NCBI GenBank assembly: GCA_039090855.1
Contig: CM077022.1
Span: 75,912,971-75,976,970 of the forward strand
Source of the DNA: Macrothele yani
Taxonomy: Eukaryota; Arthropoda; Arachnida; Araneae; Macrothelidae
Length of the DNA stretch: 64,000 bases
Reading direction: 5' to 3'
The position numbers and the translations under genes were made by a program. Below the pieces are notes generated by a model. That model had not been told where the DNA came from and did no database searches. It saw only the letters and a list, made by a program, of their open reading frames with translations. Below, one piece after another: positions 1-10,386 of this stretch (positions are counted from its first letter, which is position 1; every line of letters begins with the position of its first letter).

Positions 1-1
1 A

Positions 2-442
2 AACTTGTGGCCAACGGATCTCACTGTGCTCTACAGACGGGACTCAATAAAACGATTGTGTGAACTGTTCCGATTGGATAAAACCAAAATTCTAATCTGC
101 TTCAGGTATTATCTTGAAAATGGGGGTAAGAGGATCCCACAAGGTTTGCACCCTCTCTTAAATTGTGTAAGTTCTTTGCCATGCAGTTCTTCCTAGTGTG
201 AACGAGGATTCAGTGTAATGAATAACATAATCAGCCCTACGCGCAACAGACTTCTGATTAAACATGTTTCGTCATTAATGTTTATTAAGCTAAAAGGCAC
301 GCCAGTGTCTTCCTGGGATCTTTTACCTTGCGTGAAAACTTGGATTTTAAAACATTCCTCAGCTGAGGAAACAAAATCCAGACATGTGGATCATGAAGAA
401 ATAAAATCAGTGGAAAAAAAGAAGTTGTGGAAGCTTTTCTGA
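2..442 (+). pseudogene. hAT-type transposase C-terminal remnant
   Basis: This is a broken hAT-superfamily transposase that enters from the left window edge. One frame reads from about position 2 to 442, interrupted by a TAG at 194-196. Directly after the stop comes C-E-R-G-F-S followed by MNNIISPTRNRL and a 'KHVSSLMFIKL' stretch. This is the hallmark of the C-terminal dimerisation region of hAT transposases related to the KIAA1586/ZNF862-like (DUF4371-type) group. The region ends in a lysine-rich tail. The N-terminal zinc finger and most of the catalytic domain lie outside the window. The in-frame stop means no full product is made. The family call rests on motif recognition; the exact lineage is uncertain. 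Confidence 0.75.
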
Positions 443-2895
443 AGGAAAAGAAAGGTACGAACTTTTAGTTTTTAGTTTTATTTGTAAAACAATCACCGAA
501 TAATTTTGTTATTGCTTCATACTTTTCAAACATTTTTTTTATGTCCCCATTTTCTTTTAATTTCCAATTCAAGTCATGCTTTTTTTTTCATTATTAAGGG
601 GATGGCTATTGAAATGTCAAATAAATGTTGACTATCTAAACTGCCATCAAACTACTAAAACTAACTCTAATTGCTAACCCACAATGTACACGACCAAATT
701 TATTAACTCCAGAGCATAGAGACTTTCGTGTTGCGGTGCAAGGATATTGTAATCTATCAAAAGAGAAAAGTGAATACTGATTTTATTTCTATTGTACGTA
801 GTGCTCCCTTTTTAACTCAATTTTATTAATACGTTGGTGTTTCCAAAAGCACAACCAGAGTAAAAGCTTTGCTGTGGGAGAGGAAGTTGAGGGAAAGTTA
901 ACTGCTTTATTATGAGCAATGTCTTTTTTTAAACTTTGCTGAGCAGAAAGTTGCGTACTATGCGTCCACCACGAAATTGACAAATCGGCATTCATAATAA
1001 TTGACAATAAAGACTCTTTAAATTCAAAATAAAGACCCTTTAAATACAAAAGAGGAAACGGATTTCACATTATTCTATTCTTGGCATAATTATAAGCATT
1101 TTAATTTGTATGTTTACTGTGAATGAAAATCGTTAACTTCAAATAAAAAATTTAAGAAATAAAATGTAATGAAATAAATATTAAACCATAAAGATGCACC
1201 CTTCTTTACATAAGCATCCATACCAGTGGCTGCTCCCGACCAAAATTACTGGGGAGGCAAACTATTTTTCAGCCTGGATTCAAATAAGTTTATTTATTTT
1301 ACATCATTTTTTTACATTATATATATTTTTTCGCTTTCTCATGAGCGAAGTATAAAATAATTAAGTAACGTGACCCGTGAAAAGATTTCATCAAATCAGA
1401 CAAAGGGTTCCAATTTCCTTCTGCATCAGGAAGAAGCCCCCCTCCCCCCAAAAACAAAACACATTAAACAGTTCAGAAAGGTGCCATACACTTGCCTTGT
1501 TTGTGCATGAATCAAATTCATAAATTTCATTTACTGTCCATAGCTGACAGAGGAAAAGGAATTTGAGGGAATAAACTCATCTAAAACTTTTTTGAATAGT
1601 CAATGTTCTTCGAAAATTAAAGAAACTCCAATGTAGAAAATGAACAAAAAATTAATTTGATTTCATCAAAAAATTATGCTTTGCAACGTTCTGGCTCGCT
1701 GTTCGTGAAGATTCCTACGGCGGGTTACATTTTAGAATATTTCAATTTTTCACTTTAGAGTTTAGAATGTTTCAATTTTTGTTACGAATTTTCCGCTAAG
1801 AGTGCTGAAAGAGTGAAAGTCATGAGTCATGCGTGTTGAACTTTTTTTTATTTTAGAGATTATTAAAAAAAAGTTTTGGAACTGATAGCACATAAAAACA
1901 TTATTTCTGGAACATTTAAATTTCTCAAACAGTTCACATAGTTCAAACTTGAGGGCTAACAAATTCTGATTTTTAACATTTCTGAAGTACCAGTCATGAA
2001 CAGAGTATTCCAGTTAGAACAAAAATTATTTTGTGTCTGTCTCATGGATAAGGAGGCAAAATTGTTTGCTTTGGCATCTTTTCAGTTTCCACTTCACATG
2101 TTTCTCATTAGGGGTGCGAGAAATTTCCCGTGAATATTAGTCCAGTCCAGTGGAAGAATTGCTCGACTTTCTACTTGTGTTGCATGAACATTGTAGTAAA
2201 ATTTTTGGTCATATTTCTAATTGTAACGTAAAACCCTAAGATATTTGACTTTAGTACTTTTAATAATACTCCAAAGTAAGTTTAGTGTTCACTTCACATT
2301 ATTTACATTACTGTATATATAACTACTTCAAATTACACATTTGCCTCCACTTTTCGAACAGATTTGGATAATATATGGCGGTCTCCTTGCTACTAAACAA
2401 CAAAATTTACTAGGGCGAATTTTTATTACTAAAAATGCTTCTAGTCAGGGGAAACAAATAAGTAAAATCATGCAATGCATTGATTATTATACGTTTTCCA
2501 ACATGCCAAAGACCATAGCAAGATGCCTATTTTTGAGGGTGGCATACTAAGGTTCACATTACGCCTGAGGTTCACATAGATCACCATCATATCTATTTCT
2601 GTTCCTATTATTTCTATCATAAAGAGCTACCATCCATGCTCTTTTTATAATTAAAAATTCCATTCAAGTCGGATAGTTTTCAAAAAAATCATTGAGCAAA
2701 AGTACATTTTTCACAAATGGCACGCATGTGCACTTCCCGCAAGTGCTAATAACAAACATTTTCTATAGACTGACCCCAATGTTGTATCGGAACAACATAC
2801 TAAAATTTGGACGCAATCGAGGCATTTTTACTCAAGCAATCACGCAGAAGGTCGGGAAATAAATCCCGGACCTGTATCCTAACCATTTTCAATAG
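443..2895. other. AT-rich stretch, no gene recognised
   Basis: I see no coding region, RNA gene or clear transposon end here. The short open frames on either strand have no recognisable motifs and biased AT-rich composition. The block is probably old intergenic or repeat-derived DNA. Confidence 0.5.
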
Positions 2896-3110
2896 GTTTT
2901 TTTTTATTGGAGGTTTAACGACCACCGTGAGCAACTCAATGGGCTATAAGCAGTCGCCCGTCCCTAATTTAAGGTCACTGGTTCCACGGAAGGGAAAGAG
3001 CCAGTGTCGTAAGACATACACAACATCCATGCCTCACCGGGATTCGAACCCGGACCCCGTTCGGACGAATGATCAGAGGCCATCGCTTAGACCACTGTGC
3101 CACCGGGGCG
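2896..3110 (-). mobile_element. tRNA-derived SINE, minus strand
   Basis: Full-length SINE read on the minus strand. It has a tRNA-like head with an A box (TGGCGCAGTGGTC; here GGCACAGTGGTC) and a B box (GGTTCGAATCC), then a body of about 130 bp ending in the shared motif GGTCGTTAAACCTCCAAT and an A tail (T-run at 2896-2905). I could not find a clean TSD, so this copy may be older or have a damaged flank. Confidence 0.9.
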
Positions 3111-3929
3111 TCCCCAGGTTATTCCAAACAACATACTAAAATTTTATCGAAATTATACGATATTTACGCGAGTTATCGTGCAGACGGATAGACAAAAAGA
3201 GGGACAGCCGGACATATACGTTTCCTCAACTTACGGTTCGAAAGCGTAAGAAATCTGCATGGGCATTGTATAATAGTTTAAAAATTATACATTTAAAATT
3301 GGCAAACTGCAAAAAATATGTTCGTTTATATTTCGACAGAAATTTAATTGTGGTCAGTTATATTTCGGCTAATAACCGGAAATTACATCTGTGGTTCACT
3401 AAACCGCCACACAGGAAAATTGCCATACATATTTCAGCAAATTGGAAGCCTGCCACATGTTTTCATTAAGGAGCCGGGCATAAATTGCTGTTCCTCAGAG
3501 GAACACTTTGATTGTGTGGCAGTTTTTCAGTGAGGCAGCTTTCCAAGTTTCCGAATTATGTGTGGCTGTTTTCCAAGGTTCGTAACGACGGTTTAGCGCA
3601 ACTGGCCTCAAAAGTTCAAGGAGAGGGGGGGGGTATAGAGATTACCGTTTCTTGGCCTTTATTGAGAACTCAATTGTGAACTCCAAACAAATTTCGAATA
3701 AACGTTTTATGTAAGCCAAGCAAGAATTGTACCTTAATTTGAAGAAATAAATTGCCGTGACTTAGTACATTTCTTAAAACTACAGTGTTCGACGAAACAA
3801 CGGAATTATAGCATGACTCATGCTGTGTTCAAAAAAGGACGATAAGGTGGGATTTTTTAATAATGCTACATACACTTTTACTTACGCACTAAATATTTCC
3901 ATAACATGTCAAGTTTGTAATATTGTTCT

Positions 3930-4550
3930 TTTACTTAATTCATAGGCCCTACACCATGGCCTTTTTAACAGCTTTTAATCCGCCGACATCATATTCATAA
4001 CGTTTGCGTATCAAATCAAGTTAATAGCATTGCTCTTTTACCTAGGCACTAAATATTAATTCATAGGCCCTAGGCCTAGCCCTTTTTAACAGTTTTTGTT
4101 CTACAAATTTCATATTCACAGCGTTTATACGTCAAATCCAGTTAATAATATTAGTTTTAACTTAGGCACGAAATATTAATTCAGAGTCCCTAAGCCTGGT
4201 CTATTAGAAAATTTTAATAAGCGTAACATATTAACTTGAGTTGATAGGTAAATGGTGGGGAATACGACATTGGTAGAGTAAAAACTGTTAAAAAGGCCTA
4301 GGCCAAGGGCCTGTGACTTAATAATTATTGTCTAAGTAAAAGCGCAACATTATTAACCTTGTTTTCTATGTAAATGCTGTGCATATGAAATTGGTAGAAT
4401 AAATACTGTTAAAAAGGCTTAAGCCTGGGGCCTATGAAATAATGTTTAGTGCGTAACTAAAAGCACAATGCTATTAATTTGAGGTGATACGTAAAAGTTG
4501 TGAATATGACATTGGTAGAGTAAAAACTATTAACATTTCTTAAAACTTTC
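3930..4550. repeat. Core of about 120 bp units, three per arm, opposed
   Basis: Inside the foldback element a unit of about 120 bp repeats. TTCATAGGCCC-type starts are near 3941, 4060 and 4180 in the left arm. The right arm carries the inverted form (GGGCCTGTGACTTAAT near 4307, GGGGCCTATGAAATAAT near 4427, and a third unit to about 4550). Each unit holds a CCTAGGCC-like palindrome followed by TTTTTAACAG and a CACTAAATATTAA-like stretch. Such modular inverted arms are typical of foldback transposons. Confidence 0.7.
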
Positions 4551-4689
4551 TGTTGGTTAAGTAAAAGTATAGTGTTTTAAAAAAAATCCCACTTTATCGT
4601 CCTTTTCTGAATACAGCATGAGTCATGCTGTAATTGTGTTGTTTCGTCGAACACTGAAGTTGCCAAAAGTAAAATACAATTCTGGCTTG

Positions 4690-4918
4690 TTTTTTTTTGT
4701 TTTTTTTTTTTTTTGGAGGTTTAACGACCACCGTGAGCAACTCAATGGGCTATAAGCAGTCGCCCGTCCCTAATTTAGGGTCACTGGTTCCAGGGAAGGG
4801 AGAGAGCCAGTGCCGTAAGACAAACACAACATCCATGCCTCACCGGGATTCGAACCCGAACCCCTTTCGGACGAATGATCAGAGGCCAACGCCTTAGACC
4901 ACTGCGCCACCGGGGCGG
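4690..4918 (-). mobile_element. tRNA-derived SINE with 13 bp TSD, minus strand
   Basis: Near-consensus SINE in minus orientation with a T-rich start (reverse of the A tail) and the GCCCCGGTGGCGCAG head at its right end. It is flanked by the duplication CAATTCTGGCTTG at 4677-4689 and 4919-4931. The perfect TSD marks a retroposed insertion into the right arm of the foldback element. Confidence 0.95.
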
Positions 4919-5009
4919 CAATTCTGGCTTGGCTTACATAGAACGTTTTCTTGAAATTTGTGTGGAGTTCCCAATTCAATTCTCAATATAGGCCAAGAAA
5001 CGGTAATCT

Positions 5010-5233
5010 GCCGGGTGGCGCAGTGGTCTAAGGCGCTGGCCTCTGATCATTTGTCCGTAAGGGGTCCGGGTTCGAATCCCGGTGAGGCATGGATGTTGTG
5101 TTTGTCTTACGGCCCTGGCTCTCTCCCTTCCCTGGAACCAGTGACCCTAAATTAGGGACGGGCGACTGCTTATAGCCCATTGAGTTGCTCACGGTGGTCG
5201 TTAAACCTCCAATCAAAAAAAAAAACAAAAAAA
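5010..5233 (+). mobile_element. tRNA-derived SINE with 12 bp TSD, plus strand
   Basis: Plus-oriented SINE with A box, B box (GGTTCGAATCC), standard body and A-rich tail. It is flanked by AAACGGTAATCT at 4998-5009 and 5234-5245. It faces the SINE at 4690-4918 head to head about 90 bp away, giving a second, younger inverted repeat inside the foldback element. The first bases of the head (GCCG) are shortened. Confidence 0.95.
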
Positions 5234-5798
5234 AAACGGTAATCTCTATACCCCCCCCCCCCCCTGAACTTTTGTGGCCAGTTGCCCTAAACTCGAATGA
5301 CCGGCATGAAAATTCAGACAAACAAACCTTCTTTCCCCGTCGTTAGGAACCTGCGAAAACTGCCACACATAATTCGGGAACTTGGAAAATTGCCACACAT
5401 TCAAAGTGTTTTTCGAAGAAACAGCAATTTGTGCCCAGCCCATTAGTGAAAAACATGTAGCAGTTTTCCAAGTTTCTGAAAGACGTATGGCAGTTTTCCT
5501 GTGTGGCGGGTTACTGCCACATAAGTAAACTGCCACACTCCAGTCTCTATGGAGTAAGGCAAAAAATAGCACATAATTATTATGTAACTATATTGCGTGA
5601 CTTTCGATAGTGCATTGTGCTAATTTTTTTAGTCAGAGAATTTGGGGGAGGGGTGCTTGCCCGTCGACGGGACAACCTTGATGAAAGCTGCTTCCGGTGT
5701 TTCAGACAATACGGAGTATTGCAAAGTTTTTGAAATTTCCAATTGCGATTGACCCACTGCTACAACTAACTCACCCTCCCCACTGCCAAATTAGGCAG

Positions 5799-6025
5799 AG
5801 CCGCCCCGGTGGCGCAGTGGTCTAAGGCGTTGGCCTCTGATCATTCGTCCGTAAGGAGTCCGGGTTCGAATCCCGGTCAGGCATGGATGTTGTGTTTGTC
5901 TTACGGCACTGGCTCTCTCCCTTCCCTGGAACCAGTGACCCTAAATTAGGGACGGGCGACTGCTTATAGCCCATTTAGTTGCTCACTGTAGTCGTTAAAC
6001 CTCCAATCAAAATAAAAAAAAAAAA
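5799..6025 (+). mobile_element. tRNA-derived SINE with 11 bp TSD, plus strand
   Basis: Close-to-consensus copy beginning GCCGCCCCGGTGGCGCAG, with an intact A box and B box and an A-rich tail. The TSD AAATTAGGCAG occurs at 5788-5798 and 6026-6036. Its high similarity to the copy at 8018 suggests a fairly recent insertion. Confidence 0.95.
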
Positions 6026-6085
6026 AAATTAGGCAGTGCCAGACAGGATGTAGGAAACTGCCAGGGTACTTTTTCTTAGGACTGC

Positions 6086-6831
6086 ACCAAATATAAAGCT
6101 TGGTTGGAGAGCTCTTAGAAGAAACAATACAATTTTCAAGAGCAATTTACCATTATGTCTTAAGTGTTTAATCAATGCATCCGTCCAGCTCTTACGTACG
6201 GAGCAGAGACTTGGTCTTTAACTAAAAGAGACATACAAAGGCTGCAGACAACTGAAAAAAGCGTGGAGAGATGCATGTTTTTTTTTATTGGAGGTTTAAT
6301 GACCACCGTGAGCAAATCAATGGGCTATAAGCAGTCGCCCGTCCCTAATTTAGGGTCACTGGTTCCAGGGAAGGGAGAGAGCCAGTGCCGTAAGATAAAC
6401 ACAACATCCATGCCTGACCTTGATTCGAACCCGGACCCCTTACGGACGAATGATCAGAGGCCAACGCCTTAGACCACTGCGCCACCGGGGCGGCGATGCA
6501 TGTTTGGTATAACAAGGAAAGATAAGAAGAGGAACTCATTTATCAGGAAAATGACAAGAGTGGAAGACATCATGATCAGAGTAAAATCCCTGAAATGGTA
6601 GTGGGCTGGTCATATTGCTAGAAGAACGGACTACCGATGGACAACCGAAATTTTAGACTGAATACCAAGGGACAGGAAAAGACCCAGAAAAAGTCCACAT
6701 GGAAGATGGATGAATGAAATTTGGAAGCATGCCTGAGTGACATGGGGGAGAATGGCTCAAGACAGACTGTTTTGGAAGAAAAAGGGGAGACCTTCATCTA
6801 GCATTGGATTGACAATGATATATATATATAT
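6086..6831 (+). mobile_element. RTE-A LINE 3' fragment, split by a SINE
   Basis: This is a 5'-truncated piece of the RTE-type LINE seen complete at 12866 and 42131. The readable protein is the post-RT C-terminal region (AETWSLTKRDIQRLQTT, then RVEDIMIRVKSLKW and HGRWMNEI), followed by the usual 3' end and an (AT)n tail at about 6817-6831. In-frame stops and a SINE at 6281-6494 break it. The 5' truncation with an intact 3' tail is as expected for target-primed LINE insertion. Confidence 0.85.
6281..6494 (-). mobile_element. tRNA-derived SINE nested in an RTE fragment
   Basis: Minus-oriented SINE flanked by GATGCATGTTT at 6270-6280 and 6495-6505. It interrupts the LINE reading frame between VERCM and MFGITRK. 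It therefore inserted after the LINE fragment did. Confidence 0.95.
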
Positions 6832-6916
6832 TCTGCCGAAGAATCGCTTTGTGCGCTCTACGTCTGTACGTGGATAAGGGTATGGGAATGATAGACCATC
6901 AAAATTATTATTAATT

Positions 6917-7068
6917 GCCGCCCCGGTGGCGCAGTGGTCTAAGCTATGGCCTCTGATCATTCGTCCGAACGGGGTCCGGGTTCGAATCCCGGTTAGGCAT
7001 GGATGTTGTGTTTGTCTTACGGCACTGACTCTCTCCCTTCCCTGGAACCAGTGATCCCAAAAAAAAAA
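6917..7068 (+). mobile_element. SINE with shortened 3' body, plus strand
   Basis: The head and central part are intact (GCCGCCCCGGTGGCGCAG to CCAGTGATCCC), but the last 70 or so bases of the usual body are missing and an A tail follows directly. AAAATTATTA occurs on both sides (6901-6910 and 7069-7078), so this is probably a true insertion that was internally primed or truncated. Confidence 0.85.
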
Positions 7069-7230
7069 AAAATTATTACTACTACCGCCTCCTTCAAGAT
7101 TAAAAAAGGAGGGCAGGACATACCAATGTCCCTTTAGCCCCAAGTCCAAAGACCAGAGGCAACTTTAGATCTATTGGGCTCTAGGCACTAAATGATGCAG
7201 CGCCCCTTCCCTCTCTTACTTTCTCAGAAT

Positions 7231-7450
7231 TTTTTTTTTTTGATTGTAGGTTTTACGACCACCGTGAGCAACTCAATGGGCTATAAGCAGTCGCCCGTCC
7301 CTAATTTAGGGTCACTGGTTCCAGGGAAGGGAAAGAGCCAGTGCCGTAAGACATACACAACATCCATGCCTCACCGGGATTCAAACCCGGACCCCTTTCG
7401 GACGAATGATCAGATGCCACCGATTAGACCACTGCGCCACCGGGGCGGCA
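7231..7450 (-). mobile_element. tRNA-derived SINE, minus strand
   Basis: Minus-oriented SINE with a T-run at 7231-7241, a B box altered by one base (GGTTTGAATCC on the minus strand) and the CACCGGGGCGGC head at its right end. The flanks TCAGAATTT (7224) and TCAGAAATTT (7451) look like a slightly decayed TSD. Confidence 0.9.
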
Positions 7451-8017
7451 TCAGAAATTTTCATCCGTCAGATTAATAAAAGAAAAAGACAAAGTCAAAA
7501 AACGTTTTTATGCTTTTTAAAATTCCATTCTATGTTTCCATTACTAGAACGTTTTGCTAATGCAGTCACTTTGTCTCTCCGTGCATCGTTTTGTTTCAAT
7601 ATTGTTGTTTCTTACTTTTTCATACTCTGACGTGGCGCTCTTTGGCCCTTTGAGGCCCTTGCGCCACAAAACGCCAACCAACCAGCCTGCTTGGCCCGGC
7701 TGCAAATTATTCACTGAAATTGAGAGAATTTTGCTTTGTCATTTTAGAGCAAACACCCAAGATATATATATAGAGACAGAATGAAACGCTAATTTTTTTT
7801 AAAGACAATACCGTTTTAGACAGATAATACACATAAAGCTCCAATGAAGTTAACGGTTCTTATTTATAAGAACCAAAATGATTATTCGTTTTTTCCAAAT
7901 AAGACAGACGAAGAGTATACGAGAAATAGTGGGCCATTTCTCGAGTGGTCAACCGGGAAATATACCGGTGTCCCGGTAGGTCAATCCGCCCTTGTATGTA
8001 ATCCTGAACTACAACTA

Positions 8018-8250
8018 GCCGCCCCGGTGGCGCAGTGGTCTAAGGCGTTGGCCTCTGATCATTCGTCCGTAAGGGGTCCGGGTTCGAATCCCGGTCAGGC
8101 ATGGATGTTGTGTTTGTCTTACGGCACTGGCTCTCTCCCTTCCCTGGAACCAGTGACCCTAAATTAGGGACGGGCGACTGCTTATAGCCCATTGAGTTGC
8201 TCACGGTGGTCGTTAAACCTCCAATCAAAAAAAAAAAAAAAAAAAAAAAA
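8018..8250 (+). mobile_element. Near-consensus SINE with 12 bp TSD, plus strand
   Basis: Best-preserved SINE copy: a complete tRNA-like head, complete body and a long pure A tail of about 24 bp. It is flanked by GAACTACAACTA at 8006-8017 and 8251-8262. The long uninterrupted A tail and perfect TSD suggest it is one of the youngest insertions here. Confidence 0.97.
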
Positions 8251-8662
8251 GAACTACAACTACAATATTTTAGGTGACGCCAGGCAAAAACTACTAATTA
8301 ATTGGCAACGGTGATGGGCCCCTCTGGGCGCGGGGCCCAGGGCGGTTGCCCGGTATACCCATACCTGGGGCCGCCACTGCATACAACTGTAATGCAAAAT
8401 ACTTTATCCTCATTGGTTTAAGAATTTCATTTACTGAAATGGTATTTTTTTTTAATTTCCCCGGTTAATATATATGGATAGGTATAATTATTATGGTTGT
8501 AAAAGGGGCGGGCTGTATATCCTCTGGAATAGCTGCTTTCCTGTCATCCAGTTTTTATGAACTCCAAAACCTCAAAAATGAATTTTAAAGATTTTACTTA
8601 TTTACTGAAAAAGTAAAACTACCAGAAATTGCTTTTCTGTTTAATACTTCATTCAAAGTTAC

Positions 8663-8884
8663 GCCGCCCCGGTGGCGCAGTGGTCTAAGGCGTTGGCCTC
8701 TGATCATTCGTCTGTAAGGGGTCCGGGTTCGTATCCCGGTCAGGCATGAATGTTGTGTTTGTCTTACGGCACTGGCTCTCTCCATTCCCTGGAACCAGTG
8801 ACCCTAAATTAGGGACGGGCGACTGCTTATAGCCCTTTGAGTCGCTCACGGTGGTCGTTAAACCTCTAATAAAAAAAATAAAAA
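8663..8884 (+). mobile_element. tRNA-derived SINE with 12 bp TSD, plus strand
   Basis: Plus-oriented copy flanked by ATTCAAAGTTAC at 8651-8662 and 8885-8896. The B box carries one change (GGTTCGTATCC). The end motif GGTCGTTAAACCTC and an A-rich tail are present. Confidence 0.95.
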
Positions 8885-9337
8885 ATTCAAAGTTACCGTC
8901 AAAAATTCCTTGCCGTTTCTTCGACCAGTTTCATATGAAATGCCCGCAAAACTTTTTTACTAAAGAGCCCACTTAGCAGTGAACCCCCCCCCCCCCCCCA
9001 CACACAATGCGGGACCTTTTCGTACGCCCCTGTATTGTCATGAGTTCAAACAGTTAACAAATTTTGGATCAACTAGAATGATTTTACCTAACATGCAACG
9101 TATTGATAATAATGAACGGCAATTTTGTGCGTGGGAATAATAGAATCTGTTCGTTATCCCTAGTATCCTCGTCACTGTGGGCTATTGTAATAAATAAGAA
9201 TCGTACAGTTTACTAGTACGTATGCAATGGGTTTACTAGACTGAAGTCTTTTTCGTTTCATTCATTAAACAATGAATGTATTTAAAGGTCCTTGACTGCT
9301 TCGTACTGAAGCACGTTTCGCCAGGTACCCGTATGTT

Positions 9338-9347
9338 GTCATGTGAC
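9338..9347. promoter_or_regulatory. E-box/M-box-like GTCATGTGAC upstream of USP32
   Basis: GTCATGTGAC differs by one base from the palindromic CLEAR motif GTCACGTGAC, and TCATGTG is the MiT/TFE M-box core. It lies about 125 bp upstream of the start codon in the presumed 5' UTR or promoter. USP32 is known to act at endolysosomes, so a MiT/TFE-type site would make sense, but a single 10 bp match is weak evidence. Confidence 0.25.
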
Positions 9348-9424
9348 GAATATTGGCATGCTTGTAATGGTGTGCACTTCGCAGTTGGATTTTGAGTGCA
9401 GACGAAGTCTTGTAGTGTTTAGCT

Positions 9425-9436
9425 ATGGGAACCTAA
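9425..9436 (+). promoter_or_regulatory. Short upstream ORF 1 of USP32 (3 codons)
   Basis: ATG GGA ACC TAA lies 46 bp before the USP32 start codon in the likely 5' leader. It encodes only Met-Gly-Thr. It matters only if the transcript begins upstream of 9425, which the sequence does not prove. Confidence 0.3.
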
Positions 9437-9447
9437 TTAATTAATAA

Positions 9448-9522
9448 ATGACGGCTACGCACTGCTTAAAATGGGAGCTAAAGACTCTAAACCTTTTTGT
9501 ATATCTTTCGAGGAAGCTGTAA
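9448..9522 (+). promoter_or_regulatory. Upstream ORF 2 overlapping the USP32 start codon
   Basis: An ATG at 9448 opens a 24-codon frame that runs across the main ATG (9471) in another frame and stops with TAA at 9520-9522, six bases before the exon-1 donor. Its context is weak (T at -3, A at +4), whereas the main ATG has A at -3 and G at +4. Leaky scanning past it would be expected. It could damp translation of USP32 if the leader includes it. Confidence 0.35.
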
Positions 9523-9528
9523 AGAGAG
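9471..9528 (+). CDS. USP32: USP32 first coding exon (N-terminal, myristoylation signal)
   Basis: This exon encodes 19 residues plus one base: MGAKDSKPFCISFEEAVKR, then G at the donor AGAG|GTTAGTG. It matches the highly conserved start of USP32, a large ubiquitin-specific cysteine protease that removes ubiquitin from endolysosomal proteins such as RAB7 and the Ragulator complex. The family's further parts (EF-hand region, DUSP and USP catalytic domains) lie beyond this window. Gly2 and Ser6 fit the N-myristoylation pattern MGxxxS. The start is chosen from family homology and a strong context (A at -3, G at +4). The exon ends in phase 1, which pairs with the two leading bases of exon 2 at 54333 to give Val. 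The exon is too short for ordinary ORF finding. Confidence 0.87.
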
Positions 9529-10386
9529 GTTAGTGAAGGTTCCTTGAAGCGTTTTATGCATCTGTTATCGTTAACCTACTAGCCCACTAGGCTTAATGTT
9601 GTCACTTGGAAATGAGTTGAACGTATAAGTGATGTGATAGAATTTAAGTTCTTGGCTAACATATGATAAGCATTCATTAATGCCTTTCCGAGGAATGAGT
9701 TTTTTTCTGAGTTATTTTCAGTGCAATATTTTTGGTAGAATTGCGAGAGGAAGATTTTATCATGCATTTGTTTATATTGAACACTTAATTGCATTAGAAA
9801 ATCGGGCACTTTGTGTAGTAGCCTATCACCTTTTGCATTTTGCGCAAATATAACGTATTAATTGTGTGTGTGTATGTATGTATATATGTAGTTTAAAGCA
9901 ACATCACTTACATAATTTAGTCTTGTGATTATTTTATAGATTATCGGCCTTCATGCGTATGTCATACCATATGCGTCTATCAATTGTCTGCGGAGTTTTT
10001 GAACCAGAATCGTTACAGGCTCTAGAATTAATTTCAGTTTACTATGCGAAGATGTTATTAATGAGTTATTTTTTGTTGACTGCACAAGTTGAAATTGCAT
10101 ATAAATAATCAATATTTTGCTTAAAATGTTACTATTTTCGTTGTTGGAATCAAATTTATTAGAAAATCCTAGCCAAGTTTCTAATGGTTGAGAATTTTGT
10201 GAACTATTCTGAATTGCTATATTTCAGAGGTAGATCAAGGCAGCATTTAATGTTATGACTTCAGAAAGTATATGCTATGAACTGTTGTTGATTAATGTGG
10301 AGGGCTTGAAATTCTCATTTATAAACCCACAGTTTGTTTCATGGGAATGTTGCCGTACAATAAAATGAAAATACATATTGTGGAAA

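Larger units (their letters stand above)
3350..5545. mobile_element. 2.2 kb palindromic foldback element (hosting two SINEs)
   Basis: The left part (about 3350-4210) reappears as its reverse complement on the right (about 4210-5545). Matching pairs include the GACGAAACAA-containing segment at about 3790 versus 4640, the ATCCCAC/GTGGGAT block next to 'GACGATAA' at about 3840 versus 4590, the poly-G tract at about 3626 versus the poly-C at about 5253, and CCGCCACACAGGAAAA at about 3404 versus 5505. The right arm is longer only because two SINEs (4690-4918 and 5010-5233) landed in it. The termini carry many copies of a GTGTGGCAGTTTTC-like motif in both orientations. No transposase gene is present. 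It resembles a Foldback-type or long-TIR non-autonomous DNA transposon. The outer borders are approximate. Confidence 0.75.

Noticed and set aside
3930..4550. CRISPR-like regular repeats
   Set aside because: The ~120 bp units have no short repeat/spacer structure and are arranged as opposed arms of a foldback element in a eukaryotic genome.
5011..5095. tRNA gene-like sequences with A and B boxes (also at 5799, 8018, 8663 and others)
   Set aside because: They are the heads of SINEs: each is followed by the same ~130 bp body and an A tail, and several have TSDs. The acceptor stem is imperfect.
4770..5321. Frames encoding 'APVAQWSKALASDH' or 'SNSMGYKQSPVPNLGSLVP' repeated throughout
   Set aside because: These are translations of the SINE in its two orientations, not proteins.
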